From NCBI RefSeq assembly GCF_000169175.1, contig NZ_AAWS01000008.1, positions 220,284 to 284,283 on the forward strand: 64,000 nucleotides of DNA, in the 5' to 3' direction. The DNA comes from Microscilla marina ATCC 23134 (lineage in GTDB: Bacteria > Bacteroidota > Bacteroidia > Cytophagales > Microscillaceae). Both the position numbers and the translations under genes were made by a program. Of this stretch, positions 54,806 to 63,830 are shown one piece after another (the stretch's first letter is position 1; every line of letters begins with the position of its first letter). The notes below the pieces were generated by a model. It saw only the letters and a program-made list of their open reading frames with translations. It was not told the origin of the DNA and did no database searches.

Positions 54806-54938
54806 AATAGTCCATAGCACCGACAGGAGCAAGCTTTAAGCAATAAGTCCTTAGATACCGATACATATCGGTGCTTCAAGTTGCCTCCTGTTCCAGAGAC
54901 AACTAACAAAATCATAGTATACTTATTTTCAGTGGTTT
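54806..54938 (-). repeat. Interspersed repeat family A, extended copy
   Basis: Contains ccgatacatatcggtgcttc and shares its whole length with 42440-42570, ending agtatacttattttcagtgg. Its minus strand reads as NLKHRYVSVSKDL in one frame, which gives a misleading short open frame. Confidence 0.82.
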
Positions 54939-55010
54939 ATGAATTTGTTAGTTAATAGTTTTCAGTCGATGGTCGATGACTGTTGTTTGAACTATGGCAA
55001 CGGTTTTATG

Positions 55011-55062
55011 ATTTCCCTTTTTTCTCTGAGCATTTGCTTTGGAGAGAAAAGGGATTTTTTTG
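55011..55062. terminator. Hairpin before the Crp-like fragment
   Basis: tttcccttttttctc and gagaaaagggattttttt can pair with a small bulge and end in seven Ts. It would stop rightward transcription just before the truncated Crp gene. Confidence 0.6.
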
Positions 55063-55111
55063 TGTGGCAGGCAGAGTTGAACTTGTCGTCAATACCTTAT
55101 ACCTTGCCCCT

Positions 55112-55354
55112 ATGCAACAAATCAAAAACTACTTCGAGCAGATTGCCCCGTCAATGACAGACGATGAGTGGGCGCTGTTTGCCTCTCGGCTCGAACGCAC
55201 AACCTTTGATAAAAAACAGCCCCTGTTGCCTGTGGGCAGAGTGGGTCGTTACTTGTCTTTTGTCGAGGTGGGCATGGTACGTTTTTTATTCCTAAATTTT
55301 AAAGCTGGCCTAACTCATCATTTCTCTACTCCCCTCTCTGATCTTCATTTTTGA
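55112..55354 (+). pseudogene. Truncated Crp/Fnr-family regulator
   Basis: From the ATG at 55112 the product begins MQQIKNYFEQIAPSMTDDEW and ALFASRLERTTFDKKQPLLP, then VGRYLSFVEVGMVRF, the start of a cyclic-nucleotide-binding regulator of the Crp/Fnr type in this phylum. After about residue 55 the sequence turns into unrelated codons (LFLNFKAGLTHHFSTPL) and stops at 55354. The rest of the sensor domain and the DNA-binding helix-turn-helix are missing. It is a decayed or interrupted gene. Confidence 0.7.
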
Positions 55355-55742
55355 AAAAACGGGAGTGTGTATTTGAGGACATGCTTGTTATTCGAATGTT
55401 TTATAACTATAAATTATGTTAAGTATAATCAGTTTTTTTGTGAAATTAATGTGTATCCCTACGTCTAAACCCCATGTTTTGTTGAGTGCTAAGCTGGCTT
55501 AGCTTTGTACCCAAAAGATATGACAAAACAAGAGAAGATGTATACAATAGTGTCTCAGTACGATGAGACCAAGAACAACCATTAAATTTCAACAATTGGA
55601 GTATTTTGGTGTTATAACCTGAATCATCCATTGTTTTTCTTCTCAGTAGTCAATTAAGCGCTTGTTGGGCTTATCATTTTTGAGAGTAGTTGTGATAAAT
55701 TTGCTAGCAGAACGCGTTAGATTTTGAGTGAATAGCCTAGTC
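55355..55742. other. Intergenic region with a fragment of LRR gene
   Basis: 388 bp without an intact gene. The stretch 55588-55634 is a diverged copy of part of the LRR gene at 55743-57750 (see that entry). The remainder shows no recognisable feature. Confidence 0.6.
55588..55634 (-). pseudogene. Short copy of an LRR-gene segment
   Basis: On the minus strand this reads DDSGYNTKILQLL, matching DDSDYNTKILQLL of the LRR fusion gene near 56745-56790 at almost every base. The similarity stops after KILQLL. It looks like a leftover of a tandem duplication or a recombination event. Confidence 0.7.
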
Positions 55743-57350
55743 CTAAAAACTAATGGTACATTCAGGCAATTTTGCCCTCAGTGCTTCTACCTCACTCGGT
55801 GGCAATGGATTACCTTGCAGATACAAATTTTGCAGATTTTGTAACTGCCCTAACTCTTGGGGTAAACTGGTCAGTTGATTATTCTTTACATCCAACACCC
55901 TTAGTAAGGGTAGTTGACCCAGTTCGAGAGGGAGGCTGGTAAGTTGATTATTTTCGACATAAAATCTCGTTAATGAATGTAATTGCCCCAATTCGGGTGG
56001 TAGGCTGGCGAGTAAGTTATCCCCAATAATGAATTCTTCCAGTGCCTGCAATTGCCCCAGTTCAGGCGGTAAGTGTTGTAACTGATTGTTGCTTAATGCC
56101 AGGTTTGTCAGCGCCTGCAATTGCCCTAATTCAGCAGGCAAATCAGATAATTTATTATCCATGATGCTCAACAATGCTAAGTTCTGTAGTTGCCCCAGTT
56201 CAGGAGGAAGACTGGTTAATCTATTAGCATCCAAATACAATTCAAATAGATTCTGTAATTGTCCCAACTCAGGGGGAAGGCTGCTTAAACCATTAGATTC
56301 CAATATCAACGCCACCAAGCTTTGTAATTTCCCTATTTCAGGGGATAAACTGGTCAATCTATTGTCTGCTAAATTCAACAATTCCAGACCTTGTAATTCC
56401 ACTATCTCAGGCGGAAGGCCAGCAAACAAGTTACCCTCTAAATTCAAGTATTTCAAAGCTTTCAATTTACTCAGTTCGGGCGGTAAACTGGCAAAATGGT
56501 TATTCCATAAGCTCAACTCTTCCAAAGCTTGCAACTGCACAAATTCGGGTGGTAAACTCTTCAAACCCTTCTCCTCTATATACAATTGCGTTACTGTATT
56601 GCAATAGTCCAATTCCAAACCGTAGCGCAGACACAACAGTACATGGTCTCGCAAGCACCTGGCTACTTCATTGTTATATACCCCATCGTGTTCTACACAT
56701 AGCTGCAAAGCCAACTCTATGTTTGCTGGGTCGTCGCTTTGCAGCAATTGGAGTATTTTGGTATTATAATCTGAATCATCCACTATCTCTTGGTGGTGTT
56801 CTAAATTATTCGTCACTTCATCATCATAGTCCGAATCTTCGCGGTCATCATATTGCAGGGTGAACGATTGAGAGAGCGAAGTTAGTTGTCTTTTGAGTAG
56901 TTCAACTGCCAAATCTTCGTGGTCAAAGGGCTCAATCTTCCGCAGGCAGATCCGAAACATGGCTGCTTCTCTACAATCTCTATAAATTCGCCCCCTGGTT
57001 TCCCCTCCCCATTTGCCGGTTCTTAATGTAAAGTTATCCGTCAGCACTTCATCAAGTTTTCGCGCGTTGTATGCGTATATTTTCTCTACATCAAAATCAT
57101 AGGCTCTTAACAGGTAAGCTTTCAAGATGTCATTGGCACACCAATCTCCAAAAACGCCCGTTTCGCTGCAAAGATGAGGGTAATTGTAAGCGTCAGGATA
57201 ATCTTGAAAAACATCAAAGCACCACTCCATGCGATACCCCCTTATATCGTGAAACCCCCAAGGATTGGGTGCTTCCTGGCCTACCTCCCAAGAACGATAA
57301 TAAGCAGGGAAAAGAAACCTCAATGCCGCTTCTTTGGGCAATGCATTCAA
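55743..57350 (-). CDS. LRR protein: C-terminal part of an FGE-sulfatase/LRR fusion
   Basis: 535 codons from a TTG that is really internal; the frame is coding up to about 57408. The upper part (NPWGFHDIRGYRMEWCFD, near residue 30) is the C-terminal end of an FGE-sulfatase (formylglycine-generating-like) domain, though the following RGGSW-type strand is absent. A helical linker with an acidic patch (DDREDSDYDDEV) leads to about eleven 23-residue LRRs of the (x)LTSLPPELGQLQNL type, capped by PLPPSEVEALRAKLPE. LRRs bind proteins. It is probably cytoplasmic, as no signal is seen. A one-base insertion separates it from the N-terminal part at 57409-57750. Confidence 0.8.
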   Translation of the reverse strand: MNALPKEAALRFLFPAYYRSWEVGQEAPNPWGFHDIRGYRMEWCFDVFQDYPDAYNYPHLCSETGVFGDWCANDILKAYLLRAYDFDVEKIYAYNARKLDEVLTDNFTLRTGKWGGETRGRIYRDCREAAMFRICLRKIEPFDHEDLAVELLKRQLTSLSQSFTLQYDDREDSDYDDEVTNNLEHHQEIVDDSDYNTKILQLLQSDDPANIELALQLCVEHDGVYNNEVARCLRDHVLLCLRYGLELDYCNTVTQLYIEEKGLKSLPPEFVQLQALEELSLWNNHFASLPPELSKLKALKYLNLEGNLFAGLPPEIVELQGLELLNLADNRLTSLSPEIGKLQSLVALILESNGLSSLPPELGQLQNLFELYLDANRLTSLPPELGQLQNLALLSIMDNKLSDLPAELGQLQALTNLALSNNQLQHLPPELGQLQALEEFIIGDNLLASLPPELGQLHSLTRFYVENNQLTSLPLELGQLPLLRVLDVKNNQLTSLPQELGQLQNLQNLYLQGNPLPPSEVEALRAKLPECTISF

Positions 57351-57408
57351 CGCTTGTTCCCCATCACCAGCATGATGGGCATATTCCCACTGAACTTCTT
57401 TTACCAGG

Positions 57409-57750
57409 CTAAAACCCTTCGGGCAGTACCGCTTCCATTTTGTTATTCAGATGCAGGCATAAACGGATAATACCCGGCCAGGTTTCTAAGTAGGGCTGGT
57501 TCTTTTTTTCTTCGTCCAGGGTGTTTTCCTGATCCATCAACTGTAAGAGGGCGTGCCAGTGGCTATGAGTAACCGGGTATTTGCTTAGCCAAAAACCGTG
57601 GTCAATGGTGGTATCAAATTTTTCTTCGGCGGTTTTGCCTACCCCCATTTCAAACGCCTCAGACGGCGGTACCCAAAGCATTTCTATATTGGGAGCCTCG
57701 GTATCTGAACCATCTCCAGGAAAGCTAAAGTTTTTTTGTGTTTCAATCAT
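57409..57750 (-). CDS. N-terminal part of the FGE-sulfatase/LRR fusion
   Basis: 113 codons. The segment IEMLWVPPSEAFEMGVGKTA, DTTIDHGFWLSKYPVTHSHW corresponds to the start of an FGE-sulfatase domain (PFRMG and YPVT motifs). It ends in PEGF and a stop at 57409. Reading in the next frame gives GFSLVKEVQWEYAHHAG, the expected E-W-E-Y-A continuation, so one extra G in a GGG run at about 57418 breaks the gene. Its ATG is next to the stop of the hypothetical at 57752, suggesting one operon. Confidence 0.75.
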   Translation of the reverse strand: MIETQKNFSFPGDGSDTEAPNIEMLWVPPSEAFEMGVGKTAEEKFDTTIDHGFWLSKYPVTHSHWHALLQLMDQENTLDEEKKNQPYLETWPGIIRLCLHLNNKMEAVLPEGF

Positions 57751-57751
57751 C

Positions 57752-58118
57752 TCAATATCTGTCAGTTTTTTTTGTGATAGTATAATTAGGAAAGTTTTTC
57801 TTCAAAATCTTCATGACATAGGCTTGATAAGCAGGTGCTAAAATATTATCAATGTTATCGCCTGCAATCAAGTAGGGATTTATCTTGTTGGTAATTGAGC
57901 GAAAATTATACGAGTTGTTCAAACCAGTAGACCTAAACCCTACCCACATCTCTTTGTTTGGATTGCCCCCTGGGGTAAAAAATGGTATATCAAACAAATC
58001 AACTATATACAAGTACGTTTGCCGTGAGATGCGTAATATTTCAATGCTTCGCCCGCATTGGTACGGTCACCACCTCTAACTTTATACCATTGAGTGGTAC
58101 AAGCAAACTGATTTTAAC
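57752..58118 (-). pseudogene. Decayed hypothetical protein with apparent frameshift
   Basis: On the minus strand 58118-58016 encodes NQFACTTQWYKVRGGDRTNA, GEALKYYASHGKRT, then runs into a stop. A different frame continues from about 58012 with YIVDLFDIPFFTPGGNPNKE, WVGFRSTGLNN, and ends ITKKTDRY at 57752. Both halves look coding, so a small indel near 58010 is inferred. No ATG or other good start is available. I do not recognise the domain; given its place beside a polymorphic toxin it could be a leftover toxin or immunity module. Confidence 0.5.
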
Positions 58119-58222
58119 TTAATCTATATTGAGTAAGGCGGCGCACATAAGACGACTTACACCAGCGGGGGCTGAAAGAAACAAATGCATTCCTCACTCG
58201 TAGAAAAAAGGAACGCATTAAA

Positions 58223-58480
58223 ATGCGCACTAGTGGGGACTTATCACTTGAAGCAACCAATGCAATTGCTAAATATTTTGAGATGACTATTGATGAGCTT
58301 GTTAATTTTGACGGGAATGTACCTGAAGAAATAACTATAGGAGATAAAAGCCTCACTGAAAAGGTAAAATTGATTGCTTTGCTGGATGAAGACGAAAAAA
58401 ATGTAGTCTTCAAAATGATTGATGCTTTCTTGACTAAAAAGAAGTTCAAAGAATTTTTTGAACAACAATTGGCTTCTTAA
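58223..58480 (+). pseudogene. C-terminal part of an XRE-type regulator
   Basis: 85 codons: SGDLSLEATNAIAKYFEMTI, DELVNFDG, LTEKVKLIALLDEDEKNVV, FKMIDAFLTKKKFKEFF. This is the region that follows the helix-turn-helix in XRE-family regulators (KYF-x-DELV...). The HTH itself is missing or reduced to a few residues upstream, so the gene seems truncated at its 5' end. It is the only forward frame in a mostly reverse accessory block. Confidence 0.55.
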
Positions 58481-58620
58481 AATAACAAAACCAAGTACAA
58501 TGACTTGGCTTTAACTCTCTAGCAATCAATAATGTAGAATAGCTTTGCATTCGCAATCATTGTCGGTCGCCCTTTGGGAAGACCAACAATGGGATGGTGC
58601 AATGGCTTGGCTTTGACTCT

Positions 58621-59544
58621 TTAATAATCTGCATTCACGCCTAAAATTTTCAACTCTGGAAAATCATTTTTTATCTGCTCTATTCTTGAATCATCCAATC
58701 TTACATCTAGGCAAGCCATAAGGTTGATGGTATGTAAATTAGGTAACTTTTTCAAAAACAGAGGTATTTGACCATCAGCCAAACCTTCTATAGTTAAATA
58801 TTCCAAACCCTTTAGGTTTACGAACCATTCAGGTATAGTTTGTAAACTGTTGGACAAGTGTAAATATTTTAACTTGGTCATTCGGGGTAATATAGTAGGT
58901 AGCTCTGATACATTCAGCATACTGAAGACAAAGTTTTCCAGGTTTAATAAATTATCCTGAAAATCAGGAACTCTCTTCGAGAAGGGGTTTGTATAACTAA
59001 AGCTATCCAGATTATTCAGTTTAGAAATAGTATCTAAAATTAGCTTTTCATCCAATCGCTCACTCATCATATCAAACCTAAAACTCTTTAGCTTGGACAA
59101 TAAGTATAATTTCTCAGGAAGTAAGCCTTTAACGGATAGCGTAAGATTTTCTATGTTCTTTAATTGGCATATGGCATCAGGTAGATATTTGATTTTATCA
59201 GAACATATATAGAGATTCGTAAGTGCATTGGCTTTTCCAATATTACTACTGAGTATCTGTTCTTCATCACCCACAGCATTGTTTTCACCTGTTTGTAAAA
59301 CTGTAAGACTTTTTAGATTAGAAAAATATTGTGCTTGTTGAGAAAAGTTGCCAATGCCACTATCAAAAATCCTAATTTCTTCCAAATTATCAAAGTGTTT
59401 AAAAGGTAACTCTTGCATTTTATCTTCTGGTAAGCCTTTTATGTCTAATGCTTCAATAGGTTCATTCTCTGAAGTGAGATCTGAAATAAAGCTTTTATAG
59501 CTCAAATCAGATGTCATTTTTTCTAAATCGAGTAGGTATTTCAT
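58621..59544 (-). CDS. Leucine-rich-repeat protein next to the toxin gene
   Basis: 307 residues from the ATG at 59544, which places it 4 bp after the stop of the polymorphic toxin gene. About eight divergent LRRs are visible (LEEIRIFDSGIGNF, NALTNLYICSDKIKYLPDAI, LKYLHLSNSLQTIPEWFVNL, LEYLTIEGLADGQIP). There is no signal peptide, so it is probably cytoplasmic. The tight linkage to a toxin suggests it could be the immunity protein or an accessory. That is an inference, as LRR folds are not the commonest immunity fold. Confidence 0.82.
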   Translation of the reverse strand: MKYLLDLEKMTSDLSYKSFISDLTSENEPIEALDIKGLPEDKMQELPFKHFDNLEEIRIFDSGIGNFSQQAQYFSNLKSLTVLQTGENNAVGDEEQILSSNIGKANALTNLYICSDKIKYLPDAICQLKNIENLTLSVKGLLPEKLYLLSKLKSFRFDMMSERLDEKLILDTISKLNNLDSFSYTNPFSKRVPDFQDNLLNLENFVFSMLNVSELPTILPRMTKLKYLHLSNSLQTIPEWFVNLKGLEYLTIEGLADGQIPLFLKKLPNLHTINLMACLDVRLDDSRIEQIKNDFPELKILGVNADY

Positions 59545-59548
59545 GATT

Positions 59549-62500
59549 TTATTTTTTAAACTTTGATGCATCAAAAAAAGACCAATCACTAACTTCTGCT
59601 GGCTTTATATTATAGTTTTCTAACCCATGACCTTTCATTTTCTTAAGCAAACTGTTGGTGCCTTCGCCATATTCTAATTTCTTCTTAAACTGAACATCAA
59701 AAAATTTGATAATGCCATTTTCGTCTTTGATTACATTGAAGGCATGTCCTGTAAAACCTGACTTATTCATTCCTTTGTAAGAACCAAAAATAAGTGCTGT
59801 TCCGTTGGGGACTCGTTCAAACAATCGTTCGATAAGTACTTTATTGTTTATGCCGCCACGATATCTATTAGCCTCAAACATCATCCTGTTGGGAAAAGGG
59901 TTAGGAAACGGATTGGGCATTTGCATATGTTTAGGCACCAAATTAACATATTCATTAAGTATACTTATTCCATTTTCCCCATTACCTACGAACTTTTCTG
60001 CAAATTTGTCTTTTCCTAATATTTTTTGCCCATTCATTTTCTTTGCTACTGATAATGATACCACAGTACAGTTGGTATTACACTTGGAGGCTTCCCTTAG
60101 AAGAGTAATTTCCTTAAAATAAAGGTGGAAGTTTGCACCATTGATCTCTGAAAAACGAAAAATGACTCCTGAATTTATTCTATCCCATGTAGTCTTCCAA
60201 TTTTGATATCCTTTAGCTCTGCTTATATCCATCGCCACATCATCAATGCTTTCTTTGGTTTTATCCATATACTTTCTAACCTCTCCTAATTCCCCCTTTT
60301 TCCCCAACCTTGCTGCATCAGTCGGATCAGCTTTGTATATTACTGCCCAACTATCCACCAACTCAGGCTTTGCCTCAAATTTAGCCAAAACAGCATCTAC
60401 ATCCTTAAAGTCATCTAAAAACTTCGCCTTGTCATTGCCCAAGGCATTGATTTTATCTTTGAGTGGTTGACTGTTGGTGCGGGCAAGCAAATCATCATAC
60501 CCATTAGCATTATGCACCAACACCCCTTGCTTGCCCACAAAATAGTTGTGGTTGCTGGCAACGGTAAAGTTGTAAACGGTAACACTGGTATCTTGGCGAG
60601 CAAGGCTATCTAACGCTAATTGAGCGGATGATTGATATAATTGCAGACGATCGCCCGCTTTTAAGGCATTTGCTTTTACCCACTTGCCTTGATGGCGAAA
60701 AGGGTGTTCTAAAGTAGTTTGAATAATTTCGTTGCCAAAATATAAATTTATAAGTTTTTGGGTCTGCCTTACAAACACTTTGGTTACCCGCTTCAATTCT
60801 TGCTTGCCCGTTTTTTCATTATAGCTCCATACCCAATCGCCTACTCGGATATCCTCTATTTTTTTGTGGTCTTTATTAGTCAGTATAAGCGTACCTGCCA
60901 CAAAACAAGTGCGCTTGCCATTGGGTTGGCAGTGCACCAACTCTTCGCCTGCATTGGTGCGTTGCTTATAAATCACAATATTCATCTCTGTGCCATCGGG
61001 CAAACGAGCTGCTATGGGTTGGGTAGCCTCCCCTCGTGCCCTCAATGCTGCCAGGTCTCCAGCAGGTTGGGTACGCAAAGCCCTGGTTACTTCCAGCTTA
61101 CCTTCGGGGTTTAATTGGGCAAGGGTTTTATCTGCTTTTTTAATTTTAAAAACCCCACTTTCTTTCACTAATTTAATCGCCTTATTACTCAATTTTTTGG
61201 TCACCAGGTTGAGCTTGGTGAGGGTGGGGGCTATTTTGGTAGTCAGGTTATCCAGTTGTTTGCCCGTAAACTCAATAAAACCATTGATTGTTTTAGGAGC
61301 CCCTACATAAATAGACAGCAGGTCTACCAACACCTTGCCTTGGGTATAGTTGGTGACAAAATTGTTGCAAGTGGCTTTGCTATACTCTTCTTTTACGAGC
61401 TTCCAAACTCCCTTTTTCCTGAGCTTGTTCATCGCTTGTGCCATCTGATTGCGTATTTTGGGATCGCTAAAATAGCCCGAAATCAGGGAAATCATCTGGG
61501 TAAAGCCCTTCAGCTGCCCCAGCATACCATTGTATACCCCGGCAAAAAAAGCAAAATCTTCCTGTAATTTGGTACGAAGCCTTTGGTCTTCAATCATCCC
61601 AAACATATTTTTAAAAGCAGGAGCGTAAGCATATTGGCAAGCTTTACAATCACCCACCTTTGTTTTTACACACAAAGGGTTCCAGTAATGGGGTTTTATT
61701 TCTATGCTATCAATAAGTGACGTTACCGCATCGGCAAAACCTCTTAAATAGAAACAAAATTCGTCTTTGACTGCTCCTGCCGAACCAGCCGCATATTTTG
61801 CCCAGGCAAAAATTGCCGAATTGGTACCAAACAAGGCTTTATATTGTTCTTTTACCTCGGGGCTGGATAAGGGAAAGGCTTTGCCCGCTTTTTCTGCTTT
61901 GATGATGTTAGGGCTGAGGATGGTGTGGTTATTCGCAATGTATTGGTGGCGCACAATCAAATCCTGTATGCTGTATTGATACTTTGGCGACTTGCCTGTG
62001 TAGTCCTTTGAATAGCGATTATAACCTTGGGGGATTTTTTTGGTCTTAGTTGCCCACACAGTATACATTTTACCCGAATAAGCACCTCTTATTTTACCCG
62101 GAAGGGTAGCATACTTTCTTCTGAGTTCGGTTTCGCTTGTATAACCTTCTTTGAGTATTTCCTGGATGATATGATAAGCACTGCCGCCCAAATGGTGAGC
62201 TCCGGTGTTGTCAAACTTTTGCTCAAAGTTTACCAGGTTGAGGTTTTCATTCTTGCCAATGGTGGTAGTAAGCAGGTTAGCAAACTTAATCAGTTTTGCC
62301 TTGTGTATGCCAGCGGTTTTGACATATTTAAAGTAGAGCAACATGCCCCAGCCAGCCGCTAAGCGAGGCTGAGTATTTTGGGCACTTGCCAACAGCTTAT
62401 CAAAATCACAACCTGTTTGCTTGACAGTGGTTCGGCTGTTCTGTACGTCAAAGTGATGGGGGTTTATCGCTCCCTTGATATTGCTGCGATTACTTGGGGT

Positions 62501-63799
62501 GGCAAGCACGTTGTTCCAGTAAATGTCTTCATAACAAACCGTTTTTACTACCTGCAAGTCTTTTAGCAAACTCCAAAAGCCACTCATATCAGCCGAGTTG
62601 ATGTAGACCGAGTTCAAGTAGGGTTTTCTGTATTTACGGGCTCTCAGGCGCTTATTTTTCTCTAAGATAATGTTTTGAGTAGGAAACCAGTTTTCGGGTT
62701 TAAATAATGCAGGATTGAGTCTGACTTTACTTCCTGTTTTTACCCAGACAGGGTACTTTGCTGGGTTTTGTTCCGACAACTTGACGTGCTGAGCTGCCAG
62801 CCCTTTCAGATAATAGCCTAAAAACTCGGCACCACTACCACAGCTTGTCCCATTGGCAGGTCTGATAAGTGCCACATACTTTTTGCCATTCTTGCCAATA
62901 AACCCTTTGAGACTACCGTTGCAGCTTAGCCAAAACTGCAAAGATTTTTTTTGCATATTGCTTACACTAATGGCCTTGCCAGAGGGAGTCATTACCCCGT
63001 CATAGGTTTCTTGGGCAAGCGCAAGATTTGCCACTAATTCATTATCAGATACTTCAATGACCCTGGCACTCGCCCAAGCCCCAGTTTGACTCGCCACCCC
63101 CAGTACCTCCTCATACTTCGCTATCAGCTCAGAACTGGGGTTATCCAAGGCAACCTCTTTGGCAAAATTGCCCAACGACTGATGTACCCGGTATATCAGT
63201 GCCCGCGCATAGTCATCTTTGGTGTTGACATTTGTCGCCTTGTTTTGCAAGTCAGCCCTGAAATCATTCGCCGTAATTTTGTGTTGCGCCAAACTACCCC
63301 CTACGGCAAGCCCGGTACTTTGCAGATAACTGGTTTTGATGCCCACCTTTTTGCCTTTGATCGACTTCACAAAATTGATCGTGAGCAATACCGTGTTTTC
63401 GTCCAACATCGATTGGGCGTACACCTTTTCTGTAAAGTCTTTGGTTTCCTGATTAAACCGGGTGGCGGCGTTGGGCTCTTCTACCATATCGGGGCTGCGG
63501 GTAATGATCACATACAGCGCTTTGCCCGTTTGCTTTTTCAGCAAGTCTTGCAGTTGCTCTATCTTGGTTTTGGTGTCCGCACTTACATAGTTTAAGCGGT
63601 CAATCAAATAGTTAGAAGCGACAGTGCGTGCTTTGAGGGTGTTGTGGGTAACTGCCCGATTAATTAGTTTGACCGAAGCTTCAATGTGGGCTTTTTGCAA
63701 CGAATCGCGGTCGTTTGCCCAGGCTATAGTGCTTGCCCAGATGCTTGATAAAACAAAAAGGAGGAGTACCCGATGAAGTTGTTGTTTGAATGAATGCAT
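59549..63799 (-). CDS. Secreted polymorphic toxin-like protein (TPM-like, Hint, papain-like)
   Basis: 1416 residues. A signal peptide (QLHRVLLLFVLSSIWASTIA) leads to a TPM-phosphatase-like domain at about 55-215 (LQDLLKKQTGKALYVIITRS, DENTVLLTINFV). A long central region of unclear type follows. At about 965-1100 is a Hint domain: CFVAGTLILTNKDHKKIED starts it, LEHPFRHQGKWVKANALKAGD is the middle and HNYFVGKQGVLVHN ends it. The C-terminal ~190 residues show a papain-like triad outline, CNTNCTVVSL near 1238, GHAFNVIKD near 1350 and KFFDVQ near 1366, as in Tox-PL toxins. Hint would cleave off the toxin domain. An LRR gene follows. Confidence 0.85.
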   Translation of the reverse strand: MHSFKQQLHRVLLLFVLSSIWASTIAWANDRDSLQKAHIEASVKLINRAVTHNTLKARTVASNYLIDRLNYVSADTKTKIEQLQDLLKKQTGKALYVIITRSPDMVEEPNAATRFNQETKDFTEKVYAQSMLDENTVLLTINFVKSIKGKKVGIKTSYLQSTGLAVGGSLAQHKITANDFRADLQNKATNVNTKDDYARALIYRVHQSLGNFAKEVALDNPSSELIAKYEEVLGVASQTGAWASARVIEVSDNELVANLALAQETYDGVMTPSGKAISVSNMQKKSLQFWLSCNGSLKGFIGKNGKKYVALIRPANGTSCGSGAEFLGYYLKGLAAQHVKLSEQNPAKYPVWVKTGSKVRLNPALFKPENWFPTQNIILEKNKRLRARKYRKPYLNSVYINSADMSGFWSLLKDLQVVKTVCYEDIYWNNVLATPSNRSNIKGAINPHHFDVQNSRTTVKQTGCDFDKLLASAQNTQPRLAAGWGMLLYFKYVKTAGIHKAKLIKFANLLTTTIGKNENLNLVNFEQKFDNTGAHHLGGSAYHIIQEILKEGYTSETELRRKYATLPGKIRGAYSGKMYTVWATKTKKIPQGYNRYSKDYTGKSPKYQYSIQDLIVRHQYIANNHTILSPNIIKAEKAGKAFPLSSPEVKEQYKALFGTNSAIFAWAKYAAGSAGAVKDEFCFYLRGFADAVTSLIDSIEIKPHYWNPLCVKTKVGDCKACQYAYAPAFKNMFGMIEDQRLRTKLQEDFAFFAGVYNGMLGQLKGFTQMISLISGYFSDPKIRNQMAQAMNKLRKKGVWKLVKEEYSKATCNNFVTNYTQGKVLVDLLSIYVGAPKTINGFIEFTGKQLDNLTTKIAPTLTKLNLVTKKLSNKAIKLVKESGVFKIKKADKTLAQLNPEGKLEVTRALRTQPAGDLAALRARGEATQPIAARLPDGTEMNIVIYKQRTNAGEELVHCQPNGKRTCFVAGTLILTNKDHKKIEDIRVGDWVWSYNEKTGKQELKRVTKVFVRQTQKLINLYFGNEIIQTTLEHPFRHQGKWVKANALKAGDRLQLYQSSAQLALDSLARQDTSVTVYNFTVASNHNYFVGKQGVLVHNANGYDDLLARTNSQPLKDKINALGNDKAKFLDDFKDVDAVLAKFEAKPELVDSWAVIYKADPTDAARLGKKGELGEVRKYMDKTKESIDDVAMDISRAKGYQNWKTTWDRINSGVIFRFSEINGANFHLYFKEITLLREASKCNTNCTVVSLSVAKKMNGQKILGKDKFAEKFVGNGENGISILNEYVNLVPKHMQMPNPFPNPFPNRMMFEANRYRGGINNKVLIERLFERVPNGTALIFGSYKGMNKSGFTGHAFNVIKDENGIIKFFDVQFKKKLEYGEGTNSLLKKMKGHGLENYNIKPAEVSDWSFFDASKFKK

Positions 63800-63830
63800 G
63801 GTATGTATATATGCTTAAAATATCGTTGGT

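Noticed and set aside
58114..58449. Reverse 111-codon frame
   Set aside because: It is the antisense shadow of the XRE-like forward fragment, whose sequence is far more protein-like.
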